A stretch of DNA of 64,000 nucleotides from Haliscomenobacter sp965225875 (lineage in GTDB: Bacteria > Bacteroidota > Bacteroidia > Chitinophagales > Saprospiraceae): assembly GCF_965225875.1 (NCBI RefSeq), contig NZ_CBDDBS010000003.1:2418001-2482000 (forward strand), given 5' to 3'. The notes below the pieces were generated by a model that did no database searches, was not told where the DNA came from, and saw only the letters and a program-made list of their open reading frames with translations. A program made the translations under genes and the position numbers. Shown piece after piece: positions 8,426 through 16,525 of the stretch (positions are counted from its first letter, which is position 1; every line of letters begins with the position of its first letter).

Positions 8426-9059
8426 GTGTTATATAGTTATCAAGTTTTGAAATCAATTCCGAAACGTTAGAAAATGTTTTTACTCCATTGAAGGAAGGAG
8501 ATGCGGATCCAAACACAACAGACTCTTTTGATATGTATTCAGATACTTGGTTTATGACCTTTTCCCTCATTGTCAGCCTCTGAATACTTGGCATGAAATG
8601 TTCAGTTTCATCTTGCTTATTCACAAATAAAAGCAATTTATGCCTATTTGTAAAATATATTTGTTTAACCTTTTTTAAAAAATCTAATTCTTCTCTATAT
8701 AACTGCCCTGAAGTTACATAGACGATTATTTTACTCCGTTGTATTTGGTATAACACTTCATTTTCATAATTTCGTTCATCCAACAATCCAGGCGTATCAA
8801 TGATTTTGTATCCATTCTTATACTCAGTAACAATTGATGATTGGGTCGATCCATGTTCAACGCCTACTAAGAAAAATTCCTTGTTAAGAAGAGCATTGCC
8901 AGTACTAGATTTTCCGCTTCCAGTTCGCCCAACTAAACAAATTGAGTCTTCAACCACAGGTGGTGGTTTATTTTCTTGCACTGAGTCAGGTTTACCTGCT
9001 AATGCTTTGATTAGCGCTCTTGTACCCATCATAATCAAAGCTATTTCTATTCCCGTCAT
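8418..9059 (-). CDS. Small AIG1/septin-like GTPase with N-terminal hydrophobic anchor
   Basis: A 213-residue GTPase. Residues 1-22 (MTGIEIALIMMGTRALIKAL) could form a membrane anchor. G1 is GRTGSGKS (44-51), G3 is DTPG (88-91) and G4 is NKQD (147-150). The sequence around switch I (VGVEHGSTQSS) parallels VGIEHDLTTEP in the downstream GTPase, so the two may act as a pair. GRTGSGKSSTGNALL is typical of the AIG1/GIMAP-like and related TRAFAC GTPases. It is the middle gene of a three-gene minus-strand operon, 156 bp after the Ntn-hydrolase gene and overlapping the next by 8 bp. The cellular role is unknown. Confidence 0.75.
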   Translation of the reverse strand: MTGIEIALIMMGTRALIKALAGKPDSVQENKPPPVVEDSICLVGRTGSGKSSTGNALLNKEFFLVGVEHGSTQSSIVTEYKNGYKIIDTPGLLDERNYENEVLYQIQRSKIIVYVTSGQLYREELDFLKKVKQIYFTNRHKLLLFVNKQDETEHFMPSIQRLTMREKVINQVSEYISKESVVFGSASPSFNGVKTFSNVSELISKLDNYITHE

Positions 9060-9215
9060 TTTTTTCTATAAATTTATTTGTTTTTTTATTTTTAAGGTCT
9101 ACATTTCGATGAATTATATAGTCAAATTCGACAAACAACCAATTTCTATGGCGCTACTTCACTGCACTATGCCAAATTTCATTCAAGATAATGCAACCCT
9201 TGGAAACGTATCCTT

Positions 9216-9878
9216 CTACAAAATTTTTCTAATTTTACCACCTTTGTGAATCACATAAAGTTCAAATTTTTCGCTAATATAAGGATATCTGTCATCATTT
9301 TGACCAAAACGAGTGTACATACTTTTGAAAGCATCTACAATATCAGAGAAGTCAAATTGACTCAAATCGTCTAGTTTGAAACCACTTAGTAATTTTTTTG
9401 CTTGAAAAAATTGGTGAATAAAAATTTTTGCTTGTCGAAACAACATATCATCTGAAGACGCAGCAGCATTAAATCTCAATCCCATTTCGTCTTCTGTACT
9501 TTCTTTTGCATCGCTGTTCTTTACGTCAACAAAAAACGAAAAAAGACGTCCTTTATCACTGCCTGAAATAATCAAATTTAGCTCATCAACGTCTAAATCA
9601 GTAGAAGCATCTTCAAATTCGGACAATATATTTTCTATCAATTGAGGCGGCGATACCTTCTTGTTTTTGTTAACAAATTCTTTGATCCGTAGCGCATAAT
9701 TAGATTTCGTTGTTCTAGCAGCTCCTTGAATGGCGATGCAATAGTTTTCTCCTAGAAATACCTTTTGGGCGCTATCTACAGAAATCGCGTTTCTTTCGAC
9801 TTTATCAAAACTAGTAACTCTTTTATCAGCTGCCACGATGATGTAATCTTCAGAAATATAACGTGAAATCAAAGTCAT
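9216..9878 (-). CDS. Proteasome-like Ntn hydrolase
   Basis: This 220-residue protein starts Met-Thr, so methionine removal would expose Thr as N-terminal nucleophile. Numbering from that Thr, IIVAADKRVT places Asp at 17 and Arg at 19, exactly as in proteasome beta subunits (T1, D17, R19). A Lys in SVDSAQKVFLGENYCIAIQG, at about position 38, occupies the place of the catalytic Lys33, with the G-A-A segment following. There is no propeptide. It is not a recognisable HslV (no TTIVSVRR-type start and no hslU neighbour) and does not look like Anbu. It heads an operon with two GTPases. It could be a self-compartmentalising protease or an Ntn amidohydrolase; the substrate is unknown. Confidence 0.65.
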   Translation of the reverse strand: MTLISRYISEDYIIVAADKRVTSFDKVERNAISVDSAQKVFLGENYCIAIQGAARTTKSNYALRIKEFVNKNKKVSPPQLIENILSEFEDASTDLDVDELNLIISGSDKGRLFSFFVDVKNSDAKESTEDEMGLRFNAAASSDDMLFRQAKIFIHQFFQAKKLLSGFKLDDLSQFDFSDIVDAFKSMYTRFGQNDDRYPYISEKFELYVIHKGGKIRKIL

Positions 9879-9936
9879 AGGACAGGTTATAAAGTTTATC
9901 TAAAAAACAGTTGAACGATTGGTATCCAATAAAAAC

Positions 9937-10185
9937 TCATAACATTTCAATTGCTCTACCCAATGTTCGATTGTCCTCAATCACAGCAATCATTTCCTCT
10001 GCTGTTTCCGGAAAATCATTCCAACTACCATTGATGGCTTTCACCTACTCATCATCTAACATCTAAGAAGCTTCGGTAGAAGTTGAATCATCTTGATAAG
10101 CATAGACCAGACCAAGCCTATTGGCAAAGGCCTCCAGTAGCTTGGCATCTTCACTTCGTTCAACTTGGATAATAATCTTCGTCAT
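9937..10185 (-). pseudogene. Small antitoxin-like gene with two in-frame stops
   Basis: The frame starts at ATG 10185 (MTKIIIQVERSEDAKLLEAF) and hits TAG at 10063-10065, then reads MLDDE and a second TAG at 10045-10047. It then continues in the same frame with a sensible sequence (AINGSWNDFPETAEEMIAVI and on to LGRAIEML) to TGA at 9937-9939. Without the two stops it would be a normal protein of about 82 residues, resembling small antitoxin-type proteins with a KxxVERxEDAxLL start that are abundant in this lineage. Either the gene has decayed or only the first 40 residues are made. Confidence 0.6.
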
Positions 10186-10316
10186 GTGTAGTACTTTGTA
10201 CAAATATAATTCAAAAAGCAGAAGAATCAAATAGGGGTAAGCATGGTTCTCCGTTTTCACAGCATACCTCATTCATTGCCCTAATTCCAAAAACTAGCTC
10301 CCCACCCCACCATTTC

Positions 10317-10350
10317 TGACGATTTGCACTAAAACTATGACGATCTGCAC
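10317..10350 (+). promoter_or_regulatory. Direct repeats, probable activator site of the galactan locus
   Basis: TGACGATTTGCAC (10317-10329) is repeated as TGACGATCTGCAC (10338-10350), 21 bp apart, or two helical turns. The pair sits just upstream of the susC promoter box, in the place of a missing -33 element. Confidence 0.5.
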
Positions 10351-10373
10351 AAAACCCCTTCCCCCACTCCACC

Positions 10374-10381
10374 TAATTTTG
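10374..10381 (+). promoter_or_regulatory. Bacteroidota -7 box of the susC operon
   Basis: TAATTTTG matches TAnnTTTG. No TTTG -33 box is found at the right distance upstream, which fits an activator-dependent promoter. It lies 38 bp before the susC start codon. Confidence 0.5.
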
Positions 10382-10418
10382 TGCTAGTTCAGCGTGAACA
10401 CACTTAACTAGTCACATC

Positions 10419-13364
10419 ATGAAAATCAGATCGCATCACATTGGCTTGCTCCTGCTCGCCATGCTCTTCAGCGTGGTAGCCTGGGGCCAGCAAGTCACCC
10501 TCAGCGGACGGGTAGTCGACACGTCCAAAGAACCATTGCCCGGCGCAACAGTGTTCAGCAAAGCCAAACAAACCGGAACCGTTACCGACGAAAAAGGCGA
10601 ATTCAGCCTCGTCGCCGAAGTAGGTGATGTACTGGAAATTTCCTTCACCGGCTTCAAAGCACATTTCGAAACAGTTGGTACGGCCACCGTTTTAAACATC
10701 GTTTTGGAAGAAGCCAAAAACTACCTGGAAGAATTGGTCGTAGTCGGATATGGTACCGCCAAGAAAAAAGACCTGACCGGCTCGGTAGCCACCGTTTCGG
10801 CCAACAACTTCCAAAAGGGTCAAATTTCCACCCCCGAACAATTGATTGCCGGTAAAGTAGCCGGGGTACAAATCACTCCGGGCAGTGGTGCACCGGGTTC
10901 GGGTAGCCGCATTCGCATTCGGGGCGGTAGTTCTTTGAATGCCAGCAACTCACCGCTGATCGTTATCGACGGCGTGCCTGTCGACAACGGCGGGATTTCC
11001 GGCGTAGCCAACCCACTCGCCTTGCTCAACGCCAACGACATTGAAAGTTTCAACATCCTGAAAGACGCCTCCGCCGCTGCCATTTATGGTTCACGGGCAG
11101 CCAATGGGGTCATCCTGATCACCACCAAAAGTGGCGGAGCAGGCCAGTTCAAGGTCAACTTCTCCAGCCTGAACTCGGTCGGTTTCAAAACAGGTGCAGT
11201 TGACGTTTTGACTGCTGACGAATTCCGCTCGGTAGTCAACAATTACACCGGAACCATTGCCTCCTCCGCTGACCGCCAACTGGTGGGTACCGCCAGCACC
11301 AACTGGCAAGAGGAAATTTACCGGGGTGCTTTTACTACTGACAACAACGTCTCCTTTAGTGGGGGCATCAAACGTTTGCCTTATCGCCTCTCGGTTGGAT
11401 ATTTGAACCAAAACGGGATTCTGCTGCGCGACAACTTGCAACGGACCTCCGTAGCATTGAACCTCTCGCCCAGCTTTTTGGACAACCACCTTTCCGTCAA
11501 AGTCAATTCCAAATACGCCCAAACCAACAGTTTCTTCGCCAACCAGGGTGCAGTGGGTGCTGCCGTATATTTCGACCCCACCCAGCCGATTTACTCCGGC
11601 GAACAGCCTTTTGGTGGCTACTTCGAGTGGCTCAACGGTGCACAACCCAATTTCAACGCGGCACGCAACCCTCTCGGTTTGTTGTACATGCGGGAAGACA
11701 AGGGTAACTCTGACCGTTTGATCGGCAATGTACAGTTGGATTACAAAATGCACTTCCTACCCGAACTGCGCGCCAATTTGAACCTGGGTATGGACCAAAG
11801 TTGGGGCTCCGGAACGGTCTTTGTTCCCGCCGCAGCTGCTTCACAAGCCAACCGGGGTGGTACCAATAATCAGTACAAACAAACCCGTAGCAACAAACTG
11901 CTGGAGTTTTACCTCAACTATGCCAAGGAATTCGATGCCATTCACAGCCGTTTGGACTTTATCGCCGGGTATTCCTGGCAAGACTGGAAAACCGAATCGC
12001 CCAGCTTTCCTGACTTACGCGCCGATGGCACCGAGTTTGAACCCGCCGGGATTGATTTTTCTACCCAAAATACGCTGGTCTCCTTTTACGGCCGTTTGAA
12101 TTACAGCGCCTGGGATCGTTATCTTTTGACCTTTACCTTGCGCCGAGACGGCTCTTCCCGCTTCAACCCGGATGCACGTTGGGGCAATTTCCCATCCGCA
12201 GCCCTGGCCTGGCGCATCAGCAATGAAGCATTTTTGAAGGGCAGCAAAACCATCTCCGATCTGAAGCTCCGACTGGGTTGGGGTACCATCGGCCAACAGG
12301 ATGGCATTGCTGACTATGGCTATCAGGCCAACTATTTCTATGGAGATGCGGCAGCGCAATACCAGTTTGGCAATGAGTTTGTCACCGTGGTTCGGCCCCA
12401 AGGTTACGATGCCAACTTGCAGTGGGAAAAAACCGAAACCCAAAACATCGGTTTGGACCTTGGCCTTTTTGACAGCAAACTCAGCTTTAGCGCCGACTTT
12501 TTCATCAAAAACACCCGTGACTTGTTGGCCGTAGTGCCAGTCCCAGCGGGCACCAACTTTACCAATAACCTGCTGACCAACGTTGGTTCGATCCGCAACC
12601 AGGGTCTGGAATTGGCGCTCAACACCAAGGTAGTCAGCAACGCCAAATTCAGCCTTGATCTGGGCGTTAACGCCACCTTTATCCTGCAAAATGAAATTAC
12701 CAAACTGCAGCTCATCAGCGACCCCAATTTCCTGGGCGCAGATGTAGGTGGAACGGGTTTCAACTTTGTACAAAAACACAGCGTGGGTTACCGACCCAGT
12801 ACTTTTTTCCTGTACAAAACCGTGTATGACGAGCAGAGCAACCCCATCGAAGGTTTGTACAAAGACCTGGATGGCAGCGGCACCCTGGGTGAAACCGATA
12901 AACGTTGGTACAAAAACCCAGAACCAAATGCCTACTTCGGCTTTACCCTGAGTGGCACTTACGAGAAACTCAGTTTTGGTTGTGTGATGCGCTCCAACGT
13001 GGGCAACTACATGTACAATGCGGTAAAAGCTGGCGCGGGTATTTACCAAAGCATCTTCCCCAACCAGGGCTACCTGAGCAATGCCCACCGCGACATTTTG
13101 AACACTCGTTTCGACAATCGCCAAACCTGGGCGGATTATTACCTGGAAGACGCCTCCTTCCTGCGTATGGACAATCTTTATTTTGGCTACGACCTCGGCA
13201 CAATGGGCAAGTCTGGCATGACCGCCCGCCTCAACGCCAGTGTACAAAACGTATTCGTAGTGACCAAGTACAGTGGCCTGGATCCCGAAATCGCGGGGGG
13301 CATCGACAATGCCATTTACCCACGTCCACGCGTGTTTGCGCTCGGTGTTAACCTGGAGTTTTAG
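10419..13364 (+). CDS. susC: SusC/RagA-type TonB-dependent outer membrane transporter
   Basis: A 981-residue outer-membrane importer for oligosaccharides. It has a signal peptide (MKIRSHHIGLLLLAMLFSVVAWGQ), a carboxypeptidase-regulatory-like beta domain (about 25-105, with LSGRVVDTSKEPLPGATVF), a SusC signature (LEELVVVGYGTAKKKDLTGS), a plug domain with IRGGSSLNASNSPLIVIDG and DASAAAIYGSRAANGVILIT, and a C-terminal 22-strand barrel. No N-terminal STN domain is present, so direct coupling to an anti-sigma factor is not expected. It is followed after 21 bp by the SusD gene. With the enzymes downstream, the likely ligand is beta-1,4-galactan fragments. Confidence 0.95.
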   Translation: MKIRSHHIGLLLLAMLFSVVAWGQQVTLSGRVVDTSKEPLPGATVFSKAKQTGTVTDEKGEFSLVAEVGDVLEISFTGFKAHFETVGTATVLNIVLEEAKNYLEELVVVGYGTAKKKDLTGSVATVSANNFQKGQISTPEQLIAGKVAGVQITPGSGAPGSGSRIRIRGGSSLNASNSPLIVIDGVPVDNGGISGVANPLALLNANDIESFNILKDASAAAIYGSRAANGVILITTKSGGAGQFKVNFSSLNSVGFKTGAVDVLTADEFRSVVNNYTGTIASSADRQLVGTASTNWQEEIYRGAFTTDNNVSFSGGIKRLPYRLSVGYLNQNGILLRDNLQRTSVALNLSPSFLDNHLSVKVNSKYAQTNSFFANQGAVGAAVYFDPTQPIYSGEQPFGGYFEWLNGAQPNFNAARNPLGLLYMREDKGNSDRLIGNVQLDYKMHFLPELRANLNLGMDQSWGSGTVFVPAAAASQANRGGTNNQYKQTRSNKLLEFYLNYAKEFDAIHSRLDFIAGYSWQDWKTESPSFPDLRADGTEFEPAGIDFSTQNTLVSFYGRLNYSAWDRYLLTFTLRRDGSSRFNPDARWGNFPSAALAWRISNEAFLKGSKTISDLKLRLGWGTIGQQDGIADYGYQANYFYGDAAAQYQFGNEFVTVVRPQGYDANLQWEKTETQNIGLDLGLFDSKLSFSADFFIKNTRDLLAVVPVPAGTNFTNNLLTNVGSIRNQGLELALNTKVVSNAKFSLDLGVNATFILQNEITKLQLISDPNFLGADVGGTGFNFVQKHSVGYRPSTFFLYKTVYDEQSNPIEGLYKDLDGSGTLGETDKRWYKNPEPNAYFGFTLSGTYEKLSFGCVMRSNVGNYMYNAVKAGAGIYQSIFPNQGYLSNAHRDILNTRFDNRQTWADYYLEDASFLRMDNLYFGYDLGTMGKSGMTARLNASVQNVFVVTKYSGLDPEIAGGIDNAIYPRPRVFALGVNLEF

Positions 13365-13385
13365 TCAGATCTCAAAAAAAGAATC

Positions 13386-14951
13386 ATGAAAAATTTAAAA
13401 TTCATTCTCCTCATAATTTGTGCAGTCTTTTTGGTGGACTGTACCAAAGACCTGGATCGTTCGCCTGAGAATGGTCTGACTGCCGAAAAACTGTATGCCA
13501 ACGAAGCTGGCTATCGTAGCTCGCTGGCCAAAATTTACGGTGGCCTTTCCCTGACGGGTAACAATGGGCCCGATGGCAGTGGTGACCTGGGTGGTATTGA
13601 CGAAGGTTTTTCCTCCTACCTCCGCAATTATTGGAACCTCCAGGAATTGTGCACCGATGAAGCCGTGATCGGTTGGAACGACCAAACCATCAAGGATTTT
13701 CATGAAATGGACTGGACTCCAGCGGACAACTTCCTGCGGGCCATGTACAGCCGTTTGTTTTACCAGATCGCCCTGGCCAACTCCTTCATCCGCGAGTCGG
13801 AAGATGGCGTTTTGAGTAGCCGGGGGATCAGTGGAACGGACGCCGATAAAGTGCGCGCTTACAAAGTAGAGGCTCGTTTCCTGCGCGCCTTGAGCTACTG
13901 GCATGCCCTGGATTTGTTTGGCAATGTGTCTTTTGTTACGGAAGAAAATGCGATTGGTGCCTTTTTGCCCAAGCAAATTACTCGTGCCGACCTGTTTACC
14001 TACCTGGAAAGTGAATGCAAAGCCATCGAGGCCGAATTGCCTGCACCCAAGCAAAACCAATACGGTCGTGCCGACAAAGCCGCCGTGTGGATGCTTTTGG
14101 CCAATTTGTACCTGAATGCACAAGTCTATACCGGGCAAGCCAAATACACCGAAGCCATTACCTACAGCAAAAAAGTAATCGCCGAAGGAGGTTATGCTTT
14201 GCAAGGCAATTACCGCCACCTGTTTTTGGCTGACAACCACAAGTCGACGGAAATGATTTTCGCGGCCACTTTTGACGGGGTCAAAACCCGCACCTGGGGT
14301 GGCACTACTTACCTCGTACATGCGCCCATCGGTGGCGACATGCAGGCCGCTGATTTTGGAGTAGACAACCCCTGGGGTGGGTTGCGCACCACCAGTGCGC
14401 TGGTTGACAAATTCAGCGCTGGTGACCAACGCGCCAATTTCCAGGAAGCTGGTCAGAAAAAAGACATTGAAGACATTGGCAATTTCCGTGATGGTTTTTC
14501 CATCAAAAAATGGTCGAATAAAACTGCTGCCGGAGCCAATGGTTCTAACCTGACCTGGGTGGACAATGATTTCCCCATTTTCCGCCTCGCCGAAGCTTAC
14601 CTGATTTATGCCGAAGCCGTTGTACGTGGCGGTACTGGTGGCAGTACGAGTGAAGCGCTAGGATATGTAAACGCGCTGCGTCGCCGGGCTTTTGGAAACA
14701 CCAACAATGACCTGGGTAGCTTGACACTGGCAAATCTGATTGATGAGCGCGCCCGTGAATTCCATTGGGAAGGCAAACGCCGCACCGACCTCATCCGTTT
14801 TAACCAATTCACCACTGCTGACTACCTCTGGCCCTGGAAAGGCAATGTCAAAAATGGTCGGGCAGTGGAAAGTTTCCGCAACATTTTCCCCATTCCTGCA
14901 CCGGAGATCAATACGAATCCAAATTTGCAGCAGAATCCTGGGTACAACTGA
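13386..14951 (+). CDS. susD: SusD/RagB-type glycan-binding lipoprotein
   Basis: A 521-residue surface lipoprotein; the lipobox cysteine lies in FLVDCTKDLDRSPENGLT. The TPR-rich SusD fold is recognisable from LYANEAGYRSSLAKIYGGL, YKVEARFLRALSYWHALDLF, ADKAAVWMLLANLYLNAQVY and the C-terminal INTNPNLQQNPGY. FRLAEAYLIYAEA and IDERAREFHWEGKRRTDLIR are near-universal SusD motifs. It caps the SusC channel and delivers ligand. It follows susC by 21 bp in the same operon and is followed by a long hairpin (14956-15048) before the next gene. Confidence 0.95.
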   Translation: MKNLKFILLIICAVFLVDCTKDLDRSPENGLTAEKLYANEAGYRSSLAKIYGGLSLTGNNGPDGSGDLGGIDEGFSSYLRNYWNLQELCTDEAVIGWNDQTIKDFHEMDWTPADNFLRAMYSRLFYQIALANSFIRESEDGVLSSRGISGTDADKVRAYKVEARFLRALSYWHALDLFGNVSFVTEENAIGAFLPKQITRADLFTYLESECKAIEAELPAPKQNQYGRADKAAVWMLLANLYLNAQVYTGQAKYTEAITYSKKVIAEGGYALQGNYRHLFLADNHKSTEMIFAATFDGVKTRTWGGTTYLVHAPIGGDMQAADFGVDNPWGGLRTTSALVDKFSAGDQRANFQEAGQKKDIEDIGNFRDGFSIKKWSNKTAAGANGSNLTWVDNDFPIFRLAEAYLIYAEAVVRGGTGGSTSEALGYVNALRRRAFGNTNNDLGSLTLANLIDERAREFHWEGKRRTDLIRFNQFTTADYLWPWKGNVKNGRAVESFRNIFPIPAPEINTNPNLQQNPGYN

Positions 14952-14955
14952 AAAA

Positions 14956-15048
14956 GTTGAGAAGTTAAGGAGTTGAGGCTACCGCAGCGATTTTGACATT
15001 GCTGATGCCTAAGTCGCTGCGGTAGCCTCAACTCCTCAACATCTCAAC
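14956..15048. repeat. Long intergenic hairpin, 35-bp arms
   Basis: Arms 14956-14990 and 15014-15048 pair at 33 of 35 positions, with a loop of about 23 nt. The inner part of the stem is GGCTACCGCAGCGA / TCGCTGCGGTAGCC. The outer part is made of GTTGAG-type words. A related inner core is found at 25711-25761. It may attenuate transcription between susD and the SusE-like gene. Confidence 0.8.
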
Positions 15049-15083
15049 TCCTCAACTCATTTTCGCATCAAACAAAAACAGTC

Positions 15084-16250
15084 ATGAAAGCATACATTCG
15101 TTTCATAAACCTATTTTTCCTGGCGGGCCTGGCCCTGAGCTCCTGTAGCAAAGAGGACATCAATTCCGTATTCACCAACGGGGCGGTACCTACGCTGTCA
15201 AGTTCGGTCAATCGGGTCAATCTGGTACCAGCCGATTCCTCCAAAAACGTGATCACCTTCAACTGGTCGGATCCCAATTACCAAATTGATGGGGCCAAAA
15301 CCAGTCACAACGTGACCTACACGCTGGAGATTGATTCCCTGGGGAAAAACTTCGCCAAACCCCAACGTTTAACCGTGACCAATGCGGTGAGCAGTCTGGT
15401 GAATGGCAAGGATTTCAACCGCATGCTGGCGAATTTGGGTATTGCCGACAGCGCCCGGAATTACAGTCTAGCCATTCGTTTAAAAGCAGCCTTGTATTTG
15501 CCCAGTACCGAATTGGTTTCGAATACCATCAACCTGACGGTAAGCCCCTACTCTACCGAGCCGATCGCGTTGTATCCAGTGCCCGACAACCTGTTTATTG
15601 TAGGTGATGCTACCCAAGGCGGTTGGAACAACCCGGTACCTACGCCAAGCCAGAAATTCACTCGGTTGGACAAATTCACTTTTGGGGGTATTTTCCAATT
15701 GACCGGGGGCAACAAATACCTCTTCCTGCCTACCAACGGCGACTGGGGGCACAAATACGCGGTCGCCAATGCTGGCGCGGCAGGCATGCGTGAGGGAGGC
15801 GATTTTATCGTAGATTCCGGGCAGGATATCCCAGCGCCATTGGCTAGCGGGACTTACAAAATTGTAGTTGATTTTGTGAAGGGTAAATACACCGTTACCC
15901 CCGTGGCCAATTCCGAATTGCCTCCCACCAATTTGTACATCGTAGGTGATGCCACGGTGGGAGGTTGGAACAATCCAGTGCCAGTGCCTACCCAGCAATT
16001 CACCCAGATTTCTAGCGGTGCATTTGAGATCAGCGTACCACTGAGCAATGGCAAAAAGTACTTGCTATTGCCCCAAAATGGTAGTTGGGACCACAAATTT
16101 GCCATCGCCAACGCCGATTCCCCAAGCGTAAAACTAGGTGGGAAATTGGTGGCGGATTCAGGAGTAGACATCCCTGCTCCGGATGAAGCTGGGACTTACA
16201 AGATCAGCGTGGAGTTCATCAACAAAACGTATAAAGTGACTAAGTTGTAA
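15084..16250 (+). CDS. SusE/SusF-like glycan-binding lipoprotein
   Basis: A 388-residue surface lipoprotein (signal ending LALSSCSKED). Residues about 30-160 form an N-terminal SusE-type Ig-like domain (VNLVPADSSKNVITFNWSDP, typical of SusE). Two homologous carbohydrate-binding repeats follow at about 165-270 and 275-388, each starting LYIVGDAT-x-GGWNNPVP and containing a GxWxHKxA motif (GDWGHKYAVAN, GSWDHKFAIAN). Such repeats in SusE and SusF bind glycan at the cell surface. It lies third in the locus and probably helps capture galactan. A transcription terminator follows. Confidence 0.88.
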   Translation: MKAYIRFINLFFLAGLALSSCSKEDINSVFTNGAVPTLSSSVNRVNLVPADSSKNVITFNWSDPNYQIDGAKTSHNVTYTLEIDSLGKNFAKPQRLTVTNAVSSLVNGKDFNRMLANLGIADSARNYSLAIRLKAALYLPSTELVSNTINLTVSPYSTEPIALYPVPDNLFIVGDATQGGWNNPVPTPSQKFTRLDKFTFGGIFQLTGGNKYLFLPTNGDWGHKYAVANAGAAGMREGGDFIVDSGQDIPAPLASGTYKIVVDFVKGKYTVTPVANSELPPTNLYIVGDATVGGWNNPVPVPTQQFTQISSGAFEISVPLSNGKKYLLLPQNGSWDHKFAIANADSPSVKLGGKLVADSGVDIPAPDEAGTYKISVEFINKTYKVTKL

Positions 16251-16305
16251 TAAGCGTTTTTTAGATCTTTTTACTTAAGTGTTCTATTATTGTGCTTACG
16301 TCAAT

Positions 16306-16338
16306 CCCTGGGTATTTGGATTAATCCAATGCCCAGGG
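16306..16338 (+). terminator. Hairpin after the SusE-like gene
   Basis: A near-perfect palindrome runs CCCTGGGTATTTGGATT / AATCCAATGCCCAGGG with almost no loop. It is followed by CTGACTTTTAAC, so the T-run is weak. It lies 56 bp after the stop codon. Confidence 0.5.
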
Positions 16339-16380
16339 CTGACTTTTAACTTTAGGAACTGAAAATCCGTGCCCATACCC

Positions 16381-16488
16381 CATTCCGAAAGTTTCAGACT
16401 TTCGGAATGTTCAAGCATGCACCATTTTCTACATCCTGCAACATTTTACCTCGGCTAAGCGCTTCGAAAGTCTAAAACTTTCGAAGCG
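16381..16488. repeat. Pair of related 12-bp-arm palindromes
   Basis: CATTCCGAAAGT/ACTTTCGGAATG at 16381-16409 and CGCTTCGAAAGT/ACTTTCGAAGCG at 16460-16488 each have 5-nt loops. They share the core TTCNGAAAGT, about 50 bp apart, which is REP-like. They lie between the SusE-like gene and the galactanase gene. Confidence 0.7.
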
Positions 16489-16525
16489 GAGTCTTAACAG
16501 CTTACATCGTTTTTAAATCGCCAGC

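Noticed and set aside
9216..9878. HslV of an HslUV protease
   Set aside because: The N-terminal sequence differs from HslV and no HslU-type ATPase is adjacent; neighbours are GTPases.
12015..13247. Long antisense reading frame (410 codons) within susC
   Set aside because: It lies fully opposite a clear SusC gene, has no family motif, and follows from codon bias of the sense gene.
14956..15048. CRISPR-like repeats
   Set aside because: The intergenic repeats are inverted hairpins, not regularly spaced direct repeats with unique spacers, and no cas gene is present.
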